In this document: piece by piece, positions 9,572-21,245 of the stretch | How the letters are laid out: each line of letters opens with the position of its first letter | How positions within the stretch are numbered: the stretch's first letter is position 1 | From: Polychytrium aggregatum | Taxonomy: Eukaryota; Chytridiomycota; Chytridiomycetes; Polychytriales | Direction: 5' to 3' | Length of the DNA: 64,000 nucleotides | NCBI RefSeq assembly: GCF_025602895.1 | Contig: NW_026516265.1 | Location: 215,710-279,709 of the forward strand | Made by a program: the position numbers and the translations under genes | Notes under the pieces: generated by a model | The model's database searches: none | What the model was told of the DNA's origin: nothing | What the model saw: only the letters and a program-made list of their open reading frames with translations

Positions 9572-12500
9572 ATGTCAATGAACGCTCGACCATCGACTAC
9601 TCTATCGAACTGGCCTCGTCGCTGTGTTCTGGTGCTAGCGCTGTTCTTGTTTATCGCGCATTGCACTGTGCTCGCAGAGAGCGTTGTCGGAGGCTACCTC
9701 CTCATCGACAATGTCGAAGGCCCCCTCAAGCTCAAGGCTCTGGCAGACAACGCTGCCACCCTGCCTCTCAACCGCATCTTCATATCGTTTGTGAGACCAG
9801 ACCTGTATGTTCCTAATAGCTGCGGCCCGTTCTTTTGGGTTGTAGTTTGTACTTTTGGGCTGCAGACATCCCTCGCTCACATCTCGTATCTACGCAAGCC
9901 ATTCGAGCAAGTCATTCAAGCAACAGACCCGCAAGCTGCGAGGGGGTCGTTTCCCGAGTGCGGCGAGCCGAATAACTCGCCGTCGATCCTCAAAGTTCGC
10001 GGCTGATCCTCTCACTCTACTTGCAGGATCTATGTCTCGGGCTCCAATACCCTGGCCAAAACTGGACTGGGCTATGCAACCACGGGCGACTATGGCTTTG
10101 CTGAGATCAAGAAATATGTTTCAGTGCTGCGGGCTGCCGGGGTAGAAGTCTTCATCTCTGTCGGCGGATGGAACTACAACTGCTATCCATGTAAGACGAA
10201 ATCGCCCCGCAGCAGCAGTGTCTCGCAATGAGCAACACGCACATAGGAAGGGCAGCGATCAATTGTGTCCTGCATCCGCGTTGCTGAAACTGTGCCATTG
10301 CAGATTTGTATATGCGTTTCAGCATCTACAATCCTGGGAACGGCCCCAATTTCTGGAAGATTACCCAGTATGCCAACGGCCAAGCCAGCGGATGCACCGA
10401 GTCCAACATGTGGTGCTATGTGTAAGTGCCAGTATGGGGTGTGTAGGTCGAATCCGATTGCCCATCATCACACTGCAGACTGCAGACAGCGTCTTACCTG
10501 CCCAATCTGCCTTCCTTGCTCTCAGCTGCGAGCCCCAGAGTGAAAACACAACCTTGTCGAGCTTCACGATATTCCCAGAACCCAGTAACAGCGCTTCTTG
10601 GACAGCGGCCCAGTCCTACATTCAAGCTGGTGCGGCCTCGGGATACGCTCCAACATGGCATCCGCAGCTCTATGGCGGGGCCCAGTACACCGACTCGAAC
10701 GGCGTCACAACCATTGTCCCGGGCAACTCGGATTGTGAGTGCAGCACAACAACGCGGGACTGCTGAGTGATTAACAGAGGCTAGATGCGAGCTGCCAGGG
10801 GGGCAGTGCCGTTGAATGCAGTGATTCACAGTTCCCGACAAGTCCCAGAGCGGCAAAGCCCGCCGCTTCGACTCACACAGCGTCCATGCACACATGCCTG
10901 GCTAACTCCTCCTGCTGCTGTTCATCAGGGAAGAGTCAGAACCGAGATCCATATCAAGATCTGGTGTTCTTGGCAAAGGACCTGGGACTTGATGGCATCG
11001 ACATTGACTACGAAGAGACCTGGCACGCCGACACCTTCAAGGTCAGCACCTCGGCCTCGTCACCACAAGGCCCGTTCAGCATCCACCAGGTGAGCCATCT
11101 CTATCCATTGGCCCAGGGGAGTCGGCACCACCAGGAGCAGCTCCAAGCCGCAACCGAGACGGTCCAAAGCAACCTGATGCTTAACAAGGAAAGGCTGTGC
11201 CAACTAAGTGTCGGTGTCGCCCATCACTGCCTTCCAGACGGTCTACAAGTATACGGCCATTGCTCGGGATATTATGCTCAACATTCAAAAGTTCTATCCC
11301 ACGTGCAAGCTATCGACGGCAGCGGCGGCGACCGGAGCCCAGACGACCAGTTGGTGGGGCGGCAACCTGCATGGGCTGTGGGCCATCATGAAGCAACTCT
11401 ACCCAGACACCTTTGCTTTCATGACACAAGGAAGCAACGCCGGCGGGCTCAACATCATGAGCTACGATCTCTCAAGTAACCCGACATTCCACGAATGCCC
11501 GACGGACAATATATGCGACCTGCCTGGCCAGGTCAACTTTTACCTTAACACATATCAGCAGATCAGTCCCGGTGGTGTCTATGTTGGCTACGAAGTCGGT
11601 CAGCCGTAAGTCGCTGCTGAAACCCTCGCTTTGGCACGGGCCGTTGTTGGAGCCGAGCATTGACGCCCCCCAATGTTGTTCCGCTGCTGGATCGCAGGGC
11701 CTATCCCGACTACACCCAGGACCCAACGCACCAGCTGCCCCTCACGTCTTCGGCGCTCCAGCAGATCATCCAGTCTACACAGCCCCAGTATCAGGGTGGC
11801 TTCTTCTGGGAGCTCTACAAGGGCCCCGGCAATCAGCCAACCAGCGTTAACCCTGTGAGTAGCTCGCTCCGCACGATCAAGCTCCTCTGTGAGGTGGCGG
11901 CTTTTGGCGGATGTCGCTGCCTCGAATGCACTGCTCGCCACGGACACATCCTAACCTCAATTGGCGGCAATCCCAGACGACAACATCACAGCAAATCTGT
12001 AAGGCAGTGCTCGGGTCGCAGAACAGTCGCTGTGCTGGGGTAATTCCCGCTCCCAGCAGCCCGCAGCCTTCCTCATCGACGTCTTCGAGCGTCAGGTAAG
12101 ACACAAGCCGACAGGGAAGAGCGTGGTGGCTACTGGTGGTTGCTGGTGGTTGCTGGTGGTTGCTGGTGGTTGCTGGTGGTTGCTGGTGGTTGCTGGTGGT
12201 TGCTGGTGGTTGCTGGTGGTTGCTGGTGGTTGCTGGTGGTTGCTGGTGGCTCGTTCGTGATCCAAGAGTACTGCATCTGACCACAATTTCTCGACACCCT
12301 CCTGCACGGGCTGATGCCTTAGCCGGCCATTCTGCCCCGTTCCCACCTTCAATCCGAGCCCGAGCCCAAACCCAAGCCCCATAGTAACCACAACGGCTAT
12401 TGTCGTAACAACAACGATCCCCGCCCAAGTCACGACAACAACAACCACAGCGACATCAACTACGGCTGTACCGACGTCGAACCCGAGCCAGCCCACTGCT

Positions 12501-12638
12501 GGCAAGCCATGCACCCAGTTCGGTGCCTATGCTTGTGGCTCGGCAAATGACATCTTGATTTGCAGCAGCGTGTGGCTGCAACTTGGGGTGTGCTCGCCCA
12601 CACAAAAGTGCATGTCGGGTGTCTATGTGTGTGTCTGA
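9572..12638 (+). CDS. Secreted GH18 chitinase with C-terminal CBM19-like module
   Basis: Nine exons (9572-9804, 10027-10190, 10304-10421, 10526-10734, 10929-11089, 11238-11605, 11698-11854, 11977-12095, about 12377-12638) sum to 597 codons with all phases agreeing. Residues 1 to about 36 form a signal peptide. The GH18 fold shows the SxGG motif (VFISVGGW), the catalytic motif DGIDIDYE whose last Glu is the acid/base, and NIMSYD. GH18 enzymes cleave beta-1,4-GlcNAc chains of chitin. After the barrel comes a Ser/Thr-rich linker and a compact six-Cys module (YACGSANDILIC...) resembling the CBM19 chitin-binding domain. The same module ends the multicopper oxidase at 31814-34452. The last intron carries a 10-bp minisatellite. 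The exact acceptor of exon 9 (12365 or 12377) is uncertain, both keep frame. Confidence 0.92.
12131..12250 (+). repeat. 10-bp minisatellite in the last chitinase intron
   Basis: Twelve copies of tgctggtggt, ten of them perfect (12141-12240), with one variant at each end. It lies wholly inside intron 8 of the chitinase, just before the exon for the Thr-rich linker and Cys-rich module. It is open in all frames and creates spurious Trp/Leu-rich or Pro/Gln-rich frames. Confidence 0.95.
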
Positions 12639-13247
12639 TATCAATCGGAACGAGGGGTGGGGTGAGGGGAAGGTCAGTGCCAAGTCGATGTGCATGGGAA
12701 TGCATGAGTCAATGTACACTGTATTCAGGGGGAAATGAGACACCTGCCCACAACCCATTTGTCAGGGTAGTATGCGATGGCATGCGTCCAATGGAGGCGC
12801 ATGCAATTCAACAGATCACCTCCGAGCGAAGACCACCGGTCGCAGTGCAGCGATGCGGAGATCGAGGTGCTATGCTTGGCCATGATTGCGATGAGTGGAT
12901 GGGTGTATTCAGGTCACAGAAAGAAACCCTGTCATGGCTCAACGGGGTGTCCCATTTCATTTTGGAGACGCTGTAAAACAAAGCTACAGACAACCATCAT
13001 GAACAATGTACGTGCTTCCACTCCCATCTGAACAAGAAGCAGGGTATCCCCGTTTCACTCGGAAAGCGCTGTGGAAGCGCCGTCTCGCTTAGTTTCCCTT
13101 CGCGCTGGGACAGAGGACAAGTGTCTTTCCACAGGAAAACCGTGTTGCTTACAGATGGGCAAGAAGCTCACATCATCGGAATAGCAAAACACATCAAATC
13201 GTGGGTTGAAATTATCGAAACCAATGTTTATTGTCAGCGCACACTCT
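12639..13247. other. Intergenic between convergent chitinase and eL20 genes
   Basis: Presumed 3' regions of both genes. Nothing else recognised. Confidence 0.5.
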
Positions 13248-13869
13248 TCAAGCGAAAGTAGAGGGGCGGTTGGCAATGAAGGTCTTGACGAAGCGCTTGC
13301 TCGAGGGGCGGAGGACGCGGTGGGGAAGAGGGAAGCGGACCTTGGGGTCAGCAACCTGCTTGATGTTGGCACGGCGGACATCGGCATCCTTGACGTGGGC
13401 GACCTTGATGATGTGGATCGAGTGGAAGCGGGCACGGTGGCGAGCAGCCATATCCTGGTAGCAGGCCTCGACGGCATCGCTGCGGGTCAGCTCACGGTAC
13501 TCCTTGTACATGTTGTGGGTGCCGGAGCGAGAGTTGTAGCGGAGCCAGATGCCAAAGTTCTTGACCTTCAGGGGAGATCGGTCGAAGATCTGCCGAAACA
13601 AGGGGGGGGGGCAAAGTCAGCGATGCAGCATAAGGGGACACCGAGCGACGCAGCGATGCGATACAGCCCGCAACACTCACCTCGTTGACCGAGACGATCT
13701 CGCCAGAAGAGGGCTTGACCTTGTGGGCCTGCTTGATGAAGTACCAGAAACGAGACTTGGCAACAACCTCGTTGGGGGCAAAGAGGCGCATGCGCCAGAG
13801 CTTGGGGGCCTCGGCACCCTCCTTGGGGAGTCTGCGTCCAACAACCTGGTACTCGTGAAGTCTGCCCAT
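13248..13869 (-). CDS. RPL20: 60S ribosomal protein eL20 (L18a/L20)
   Basis: Two exons, 13869-13681 and 13589-13248, give 176 residues, the usual length of eL20. The N terminus [15 protein letters not shown] and the segments [22 protein letters not shown] (split by no intron) and [20 protein letters not shown] are diagnostic. The protein is a structural component of the large cytosolic ribosomal subunit. The single intron (91 nt, phase 0) follows VSVNE and contains an uninterrupted run of ten C on the coding strand just before its acceptor. The ATG context is CAAAATGG. The gene is divergent from the METTL6 gene. Confidence 0.97.
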
Positions 13870-15021
13870 TTTGATTCTGCGAGCAACAAAGACACAGGAG
13901 ACGAGTCGTTAGCGACGGAGTGTGCCACGAGTGCCAGTCTATCACAGCGCCGAGGGGATATGATCGGCGCACGTCTTGATCGAGGGCAACATTCGGCATC
14001 GATCTTGCTTGCCCGAAATGCGGCCAACTTGCATTCGTGTCGGAGCAGTGTTGCCGATTGCCTCAATCCGGGAAATGTAGCCACTCCAACCCAGTCGCAC
14101 GTCGCAGGCGCTCCGACTGCCTTGCGATGCTCCAAGCCATTATTCGCGGGCCCCGGCGCCGCCTCGTCAGCCAGCCAAGCTGCACAGTATCCGGTTCTTC
14201 CTCGATCCCGACGTAGCACACAGACTGCGTCTGCGTTTGGGCTTCCAGGATGCATCCGGCTGAGCTGATCACGAGAGCACACTGGCCGAGTCCGCGGACG
14301 CCGGTGCTCCGTCTGATATGCGGGCGAACGGGTGTCGGCATGGGCCTGTCGATGTGACCCATAGCCTATAAGGCCAACAGAGACGCTCCAGATATTGTAG
14401 CTCGTCGTCCGCTTGGATTGTTTCCGAGACCGTCGTCGGATCCAGACTGCCCAGCGATCCACTGATAGCGAGTCGCACATCCTCCGAGTCGAAGGCGATA
14501 TACGCCTGTGTCCGGCGTGCCACAATCCGGGCGCTGCCAATACGCAGCAGGCAGAACACGGCCGCAGGCTGGTCGGAGCGGGCAAGGGGCGATGCTCTAC
14601 CTTAATTGATAATTTAACCACGCTAACCGAGACGGGCAACGATTTGGTCCTGACGGGAGAAGAGGAAGGGAAAGAAAAGGATGTTCACAAGAGCCAACTC
14701 TTTTACTCTGGTCTCGGCAACACCGGAGCGAGAGCGCCGAGAGCGCGGCGAGGACACAGCGAGGCGGCCCGGCGAGGCGACAGAAAAATGCGCCACGTGT
14801 GGCTTGTGCGGCCGTGGCGCAGCTATCCGAGCCGGATCGAGCCGGCGGCTGTGCGACATTCCCGTCGCGGAAAACCAGGCGGCCGCGATCTGGGCTGGAT
14901 GCACCCAGCATCGGTCCTGCTGGCCATCAATCCATCAACCCATCAATCCGTCGAGCCGCCGAGCCGCCCATCCGATCCTCCGTCGACTCGCCGATCCGCT
15001 CACCCACCGATCCCCACAGCC
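13870..15021. other. Divergent promoter region of eL20 and METTL6-like genes
   Basis: About 1.15 kb of GC-rich DNA with stop-poor frames. TATAAG at 14367-14372 is the only TATA-like element and its user is unclear. A short A+T-rich patch lies at 14600-14625. No gene recognised. Confidence 0.5.
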
Positions 15022-17260
15022 ATGTCGGAAGCGCCGTCGCTGCAGTCGTCTGCCTCGGATCTGTCGCTGGACGAGCCCGGAGGCGGCCAGATCCGGCTTG
15101 CCCAGGCCATCGACGACGAAGCCCGAGCCAGCGCCCTTGCCATTCTCGAGAAGGACCAGAAGCCGGTGCAGCCCTTCTTTGCTCAAAAGTATATCCGCGA
15201 GGCATCCAAGAGCTGGGACAAGTACGTTTGACGGAAGCATCGCCAGGAACCAAGTTCCGGCATCGAGGGGGGGCTCTGCAGCGCGGGGTTGATGGCAAGA
15301 GCAAACCCTCCCCGCGTGAAGTTCGTGGGCTTACTGTTGCCATCCACGGTCTCTGCAGGTTCTATAAGGTCAGTATCTTGACCAGCATGGCCATTTTTGG
15401 GTTGCGACGGCGATCTGCCAGCGATTGGGGTGAATACAGCAATGCATACACAGCTCAGCAGAGCAGCGCCGAGTTGCTTGGAGGAATCATCTGTGATGGC
15501 GAACCGACACCCCAGACCAACCACGCAAGACTAGCAGCGACATCCGGACAAGCCGGATGAACAGGGACCACGGGATACATCGGATGCAGGGGTGCATGAT
15601 TCAATATGGCCAGATGCATCGATCTGGCTTCCAGCACCACGCAGCTCGGAGCGACATTACATGACGACGACGATGCTGACCCGCGATGTCTGCCACAGCG
15701 AAACACCGTCAACTTCTTCAAGGATCGCCACTGGACAGAGAGAGAGTTCCCCGAGCTGCAGTCCACCGGCGAGAAGAAGGTAAGCGGGCCAGCAAGCACC
15801 AACGGCAAAGTCGATTGCAGAATCAATTGGAGTCCGTTGCAGCGGATGGGGATGTGGTAATGGCGACGAACGGTCGAGGGGTGCTCATGGCATGTGCTCC
15901 CGACCTAACGCTTGTCCGCCATTCTGTGCGCCTTTGCAGACACTCCTCGGTAAGTGTGGTATCAACCTAGATCTTGGAAGCCTTGCATCGACACCACTTG
16001 CAGTGGCACATTCGATCGATGGACGACTTGCTCGCTCAACGACAGTGTTCTCGCGTTCAATACCCAACACTCGGGAACATCAGAAGTCGGTAGGTAATAG
16101 TTGTTTATCGCCACGAATCGATTCGTGGCGACACTGGAGTCTGGCACGTGAACCTGTGGGACCGTTGCGCCGAATGAATGCTGATGTGGGCATTGTGTGG
16201 GACTGTCGCAGGATGTGGTGTCGGCAACTTTGTCTTTCCGGTACTGGAGGCCAACCCGGACATGTTCATATACTGCTGCGACTTTTCCAGCCGAGCAATT
16301 GAGTTTGTAAAAGTAAGTATCGAGCAGCGCTTGGTCGGTGCCCAGCCACGGGGGCACGACATGTATTTACTCGTGCAAAGCGGCGATATCGTCTTGCAAC
16401 GACGACTGTGTGCCCTTGAGCTGTGTTGTATTGAGAATCCCGTGCTTCCTCTCCCCCCCCCCAGGCTAACGAAAACTACGACGAGTCGCGATGCCTGGCC
16501 TTTGTTTGCGACATCACCCAAGATCCTCTCACAAACACGATTCCAGCCGCATCGCTGGATCTGCTCTCGTCGATATTCTGCCTGAGCGCGGTTCCTCCTC
16601 AGTAAGCGACCTTCTCCATCCACCTGAACACTGTGCTTACGACATGGCTGGCTCTCAGTCTGCAAGTACGGATGCGGACACTTGGGGAAGGGAATATCGA
16701 GCGACACGGCATTGTGCTGGTTGGGTCTGCCAACAGTTGTCGGGACCACCCAGACTATTTCATCTTGCTGAGTCATATGGACCTGCTGCATCCGACACTG
16801 ATTCGCATCGGTGCGCGTGATACAACCGAGCAGGAAGCTGCAAGACGCCGTTAACAACATCGGCGCGGTGATGAAGCCGGGCGGCCTGGTCATGTTCCGC
16901 GACTACGGGCTCTACGATGCTGCCCAGCTGCGGTTTAAGCCGGGCCACAAGATCGACGACAACTTCTACGTCCGCCAGGATGGCACGTTCTCGGTCTACT
17001 TTAGCATCGGTAGGCGGCGTGCTCCTGGTGGCAGTCGCTGATGCTGTGTTCGCAGATCCGTGTCTAACATTGTCTCGATCCGCTTCGGGGGGGGGCGGAC
17101 TCTTTTGGCGTTGTCGGAAACAGAGCAGCTCAAAGAGCTCTTCGAAAATGCTGGCTTCGAGGCGATTGCGATCGACTATGTCGAGAAGGAGATTGTGAAC
17201 CGGAAACGAGAGCTGTCGATGCAGCGTCGGTGGATCCAGGCCAAGTTCCGCAAGCTGTGA
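15022..17260 (+). CDS. METTL6: METTL6-type tRNA N3-methylcytidine methyltransferase
   Basis: Nine coding exons reconstruct a 285-residue protein: 15022-15221, 15359-15368, 15699-15779, 15940-15949, 16084-16089, 16212-16312, 16465-16601, 16834-17009, 17124-17260 (858 nt). Three are micro-exons of 10, 10 and 6 nt that encode FYK, TLL and part of LEVG. They restore the conserved METTL2/6 sequence: [18 protein letters not shown] motif [22 protein letters not shown], and [14 protein letters not shown]. Human METTL6 has 284 residues. The enzyme family makes m3C32 in the anticodon loop of certain tRNAs (Ser, and in fungi via Trm140/141). The frame also supports skipping a G9 run, which falls in the last intron (17010-17123). 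The gene converges on ADE1, 208 bp away. Function is assigned from the family. Confidence 0.93.
15359..15368 (+). other. METTL6: 10-nt micro-exon of METTL6-like gene
   Basis: Flanked by CTCTGCAG and GTCAGT, it supplies the third base of a Lys codon and the codons for Phe-Tyr-Lys, the invariant WDxFYKR context. Without it the flanking exons do not join in frame. Confidence 0.8.
15940..15949 (+). other. METTL6: 10-nt micro-exon of METTL6-like gene
   Basis: Flanked by CCTTTGCAG and GTAAGT, it encodes Thr-Leu-Leu and the first base of the Glu codon in SAM motif I. Confidence 0.8.
16084..16089 (+). other. METTL6: 6-nt micro-exon of METTL6-like gene
   Basis: AAGTCG lies between CATCAG and GTAGGT. 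It completes Glu, adds Val and begins Gly, giving LLEVGCGVGN. Omitting it would delete two residues of the SAM-binding motif although the frame would be kept, because it is six bases long. Confidence 0.75.
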
Positions 17261-17467
17261 GGCGTTCTGTTGGGCGGCATGTTGGTTGTCCAGAGCCCGC
17301 GCCTCCATCGGCTCCAATACACATCCAACTCACGGTGGATTGTCTGAGTCAAGGGCGATACTTTCGTGGTGCTGCTGCAGGCCCAACCATGACTCCCGGC
17401 GAGCGCCGCCTCGTTGTTGCAGGGTTCTGTATAGTGCACAAGGTTTATTGGATCGGATGGCAGGACA

Positions 17468-19720
17468 TTAAAACTGGGGAGCCTTGCCGGTGAGGATGGT
17501 GTAGACTTCGACGTATTTGGCCATGGTGTTGTCGATGACGTGGACGGGCAGGGTGACGCTGGTCTTTTTGTCAAAGTTGATCGACTCGAGGTAGTCGCGC
17601 AAGTACTGCTTGTCGAAGCTATGGAGCAGGTGTTGAGGCGACGATGTGGAGGATTGCGTCAACATTGATCGTCATCCCTCCACAGGGCAACTGCGATTGT
17701 GATCGTTGCTGTTTCTGCCAAGACCGGCGGCAAGGGACACCAGGATCGGCAGCGGAGGAGAGCACAGTCGGGGGAAAGGAATCTCTCGCCTCTCGAACTC
17801 ACCTGGGCTGATTCTGGCCGACGGTGTACAGGTCGGCAGGCCAGAAACGAGAGGAGTCTGGCCACACGAGAAGCAAAGCGACCGAGTATGACGGAGAGAC
17901 GGGACGCAAGGAAAGGGACGTCAATAAACAGGGCACCTGAGCTGCCTCACAGACACAGTGAGATCGATGGCCGCAGCGGGCAGCAGTTCTAGACGTACCG
18001 GGTGTCAGAACTTCGTCAGCAAGGACGAGATTGCCCTCGGAATCAACGCCGAACTCAAACTTGGTGTCGGCGATAATGATGCCCTTGCTCAGGGCATAGT
18101 CGCGGGCCTGTAGAGTACGGTGATGTGACGGACATGAGCGGCATGCGAGGATCTAGCGGACGGCAGCAGATATGGATGCATCTACTGTCGGCTGCGCCGG
18201 CAAGACAGTAACACCCGCCCACCTTGGAGTAGACCTTCAGTGCAGTTTCGGCGACCAGATTAGAGTACTTTTCGCCAATAATATCGACAACTAAAAGGGG
18301 ATTAGCCAACACAGGTGCGAAAGTGTCAGAGGCGGTGACGTTGTGTTGAACCTGCACAGTTCAGAGCTTGTTCATATCGGAGATGTGGTTTAGCGCGCAA
18401 TACTCACGCTTGCTGGGATGGATGTTTTCGTCTGGCAAAGTGGTAAAGTGCAGCATTCATGAGCGAGGCAGCAACGGCGGCTCTCAGAACCAGGGCGTTC
18501 GTGATATGAAAGCTGCATGAGCGAGTCCGGCCCGTCGAGTCGTTGCTCGACATTCTCGACGCCAGGCCGATCATTGACGCCGCAATGCAGCTTATGCTCC
18601 ACCGAGCCCCTCCTCCACGGTCTTGTAGCCGTTACTACGATCCTCACCATGGTCTCCGATCTCGGCCTTGGTGCTCGGGGTGAACAGAGGCTCGGGGAGC
18701 TTTTCGCACTCTCGAAGGCCAACAGGCAGCTTGATGTCGCAGACGGTGCCCTGCTTCTTGTACTCCTTCCAGCCAGATCCTTGAGCCGACACAGCACAAC
18801 ACAGCACATCGTGAGAATCCAACCCAATTGCGAGATCCTGCCAGCCCAACACACGCCTGGCGGGCCAATCTCAGCATCTCGACACATTGATGTGATCATG
18901 ATTTGTGACTCAAGCACCGTTGCACTGCAACGACTGAAGCTGCCAAAATCATATTCCCATGACGGCGGTGCAAGGCGCTGGAGCCATTATCCTCCCTCTG
19001 GTCCGGCTGCTTACCGGTGATGTAGCCACGAACAATGGCCTCAACGGGCAGGATCTTGAGCTTTTTGACGAGCATCGAGCGGTGCTGAAGTTGCGCCTTG
19101 TACTTGCGGATAGGCTCGGGCATCTCGTCGACGTTGGTGGTGATCAGGTGGTTGGGGACGACATCCTTCAGGAGCTCGAACCAGAAGCCGCTGATTTCGG
19201 TCAGGATCTTGCCTTTGTTGGGAATACCCTGTCGATGACGCAAGGGTGCGGCGATGGTGTCGGTTCAGCGCTTCGCTGGGCTTTGGGTCACGCGTTGACT
19301 GAGGCAAGCGCGAGCGGCCAAGGACGAGTTTGAGAACCCGGCGAAAAAGCGAGTCTACTCACGTTCTCCATAATGACGTCAAAGGCACTGATGCGGTCCG
19401 TGGCGACAAAGAGCAGAGAGTTCTCGTCGACATCGTAGAGATCGCGGACCTTGCCTCGGGCGATAAGCTTGAGGTCGGGAAACTCCTTCAAAAGCGGAAG
19501 AGCCAGGCCGGAGGAGATCAGTAAGGGCTTGCCATGGCGGCAGCGTTCCAGGGCGTCCATATCCTTGCCAGGATGTCAAAACGACAATCCCGCCCGAGCT
19601 GAAGTGGGCGATGAAGGTGTCGCTGCAACCGAAAAGCCAGTCGTCGCGAGCAGCCGAGCGCTGCCTCTGGCGACAACGATGAGACGGCGGAGGACATACG
19701 GTCTTGGTCAGGGCGGCCAT
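17468..19720 (-). CDS. ADE1: SAICAR synthase (phosphoribosylaminoimidazole-succinocarboxamide synthase)
   Basis: Nine exons on the minus strand (19720-19700, 19527-19363, 19228-19015, 18779-18648, 18431-18408, 18290-18223, 18107-17999, 17857-17803, 17618-17468) sum to 313 codons, giving 312 residues against 306 in yeast Ade1. Recognisable blocks are [58 protein letters not shown] and [11 protein letters not shown]. The enzyme joins CAIR and aspartate with ATP in step seven of purine synthesis, in the cytosol. Exon 1 (21 nt) and exon 5 (24 nt) are very short. The acceptor of exon 2 is the least certain boundary. The gene converges with the METTL6-like gene. Confidence 0.95.
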
Positions 19721-20232
19721 GGTTGTTTCGGAGCTGGCTTGGCGGTGTGGGATCGGGCAGGATGCTGGATGGGGAGGCAAGCGGCGGATGGGGAGCAAAA
19801 AAAAAAGTGCGGCTGCGTCATTGGGAGGCTGCGCAGAAGGGGCACAAGGCTGCCACCAAACGACGACAAGTCCGCACCAAAGCTCCGAGCAGCAAATCGG
19901 CCGGCTCTCCTGGTCAACCCATGGCCGACTCTCCTGTCCACTCACGGCCGCAACGCTGGATTGCCTCCGCATGACCGTGCGAACGACTCGGTGTTGCGAT
20001 GATACGACGGTGGAAGGCGAAAGCGGCTACTGCCGGGTCCTGGCGCAGCATTCGGTGATATTTGTATTTGCTCGGACGCTGGACGGACAGTTGGCGGTGT
20101 GGGTCGCTGTGATATGAATAACCAGAGATATACGACGAAGAGGAAATCGAGACAGCGAACGAACTGGATAGCAGCGGTGCACCGAGCCCGCTATTCTCGA
20201 CCTAGATGGGCGACGGTCGAGCCATGCACAGT
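19721..20232. other. Intergenic between ADE1 and LRRC51
   Basis: ADE1 upstream region and LRRC51 downstream region, both on the minus strand. A run of nine A lies near 19800. No gene recognised. Confidence 0.5.
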
Positions 20233-21245
20233 CTAGATGGCTGGCTCGGCCTTTTCTCTCTTGGCGCGGCCACATCCTCGCTGCTGCAGTGTGATGGCCA
20301 CGGCTCGGTCCATCTTGGTGATGGTGCAAAAGTCCAGATGCTTGAGCTGCGGCAGCCTGGCCAGGACGCACTGGCGATAGCCCTTGGCGCTCTCGACCGG
20401 ATTGCCGTGCAAAGTCAGCGTCCGGAGACGGGTCAGCGGCGCGAGTTTGTCGACATCTTGCACGGCCGAGATTTGGTTGGCGTGCAGATACAGTCCACTC
20501 AGATTTGGAAAGCTCAGAAATACCTGAGAAGTAGATATCGATGTGTTACGGCGAGGAATACCAAGATTCAAAGCTCCGACGACCACTCGCTCTCGCAGCC
20601 ATACCGGATCGATAGTTTTGAGCTGGTTGAATGACAAGTCAATCCAGGTTATGTTGTCGCAGGCCATGCTGACCTTTTGGATTGCTGGCAGCAGTCCCTC
20701 CAAGGTAGAAATCTTATTGTTCGAGAAGCGAATGGACTGCAGCTGGTTGCCCTGGCGATACAGCCAGGCGAAGGCGATGATTGTGAGGAGCCGGATGCCC
20801 GAAAGAGGAGCGACAAGCAGCAGCCCGACATACCGTTTCCTTGTGAGTGTGAGGACGAGGCTCTTCGGTTTCGGTATCTGTGGGAGTGGTTGTCGAAGGG
20901 TTACGAATGGGAAAGGGTGCCAGTCTCGAAGGTATTCGGCGGTCCCGTCGAGAGTTGTACCTTGCATCGCCGTCATGTCCTTGAACGAAAAGTCCAGCGG
21001 CAGGGCAGGCACAAGCTCCCACTGCTGCGCGATTTTGCTCTTGATCTAATTGCATCGGTATCACCGCGCGAGGTCCAGGCGTGTGCGCCAGAGCGAGGAA
21101 TTGATACCACACCCAGGGTTGATACCCGAACGCGGTTCAGGGAGCGTCAGCACGGCGAGTGCGATCGAGCCAGCATCAAGAGGGAGCGGGCGTGCGCCAA
21201 GGGCCCCTGACTTACCTCTGCGTACTTGGAGTCGGCTTTTTTCAT
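20233..21245 (-). CDS. LRRC51: LRRC51-like leucine-rich-repeat protein
   Basis: Five exons (21245-21216, 21024-20961, 20877-20834, 20751-20605, 20523-20233) sum to 192 codons, 191 residues; human LRRC51 has 192. The N-terminal LPLDFSFKDM with QDTETEEPR parallels the human PPLDYSF and QDLVNEEPR positions. LRR blocks read SIRFSNNKISTL, NITWIDLSFNQLKTID and LSGLYLHANQI, followed by the characteristic LRTLTLHGNPVE and GYRQCVLARLPQLKHLDF. LRRC51 is found in flagellated eukaryotes and is linked to cilia; its exact role is not settled. The C-terminal tail is basic. Exon 2 could begin three bases later (21021). Its presence supports a zoospore-forming host. Confidence 0.9.

Noticed and set aside
12136-12384. 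Trp/Leu/Val-rich and Pro/Gln/Thr-rich repeat proteins
   Set aside because: Both strands of the intronic 10-bp minisatellite are open in every frame; this is a repeat artefact.
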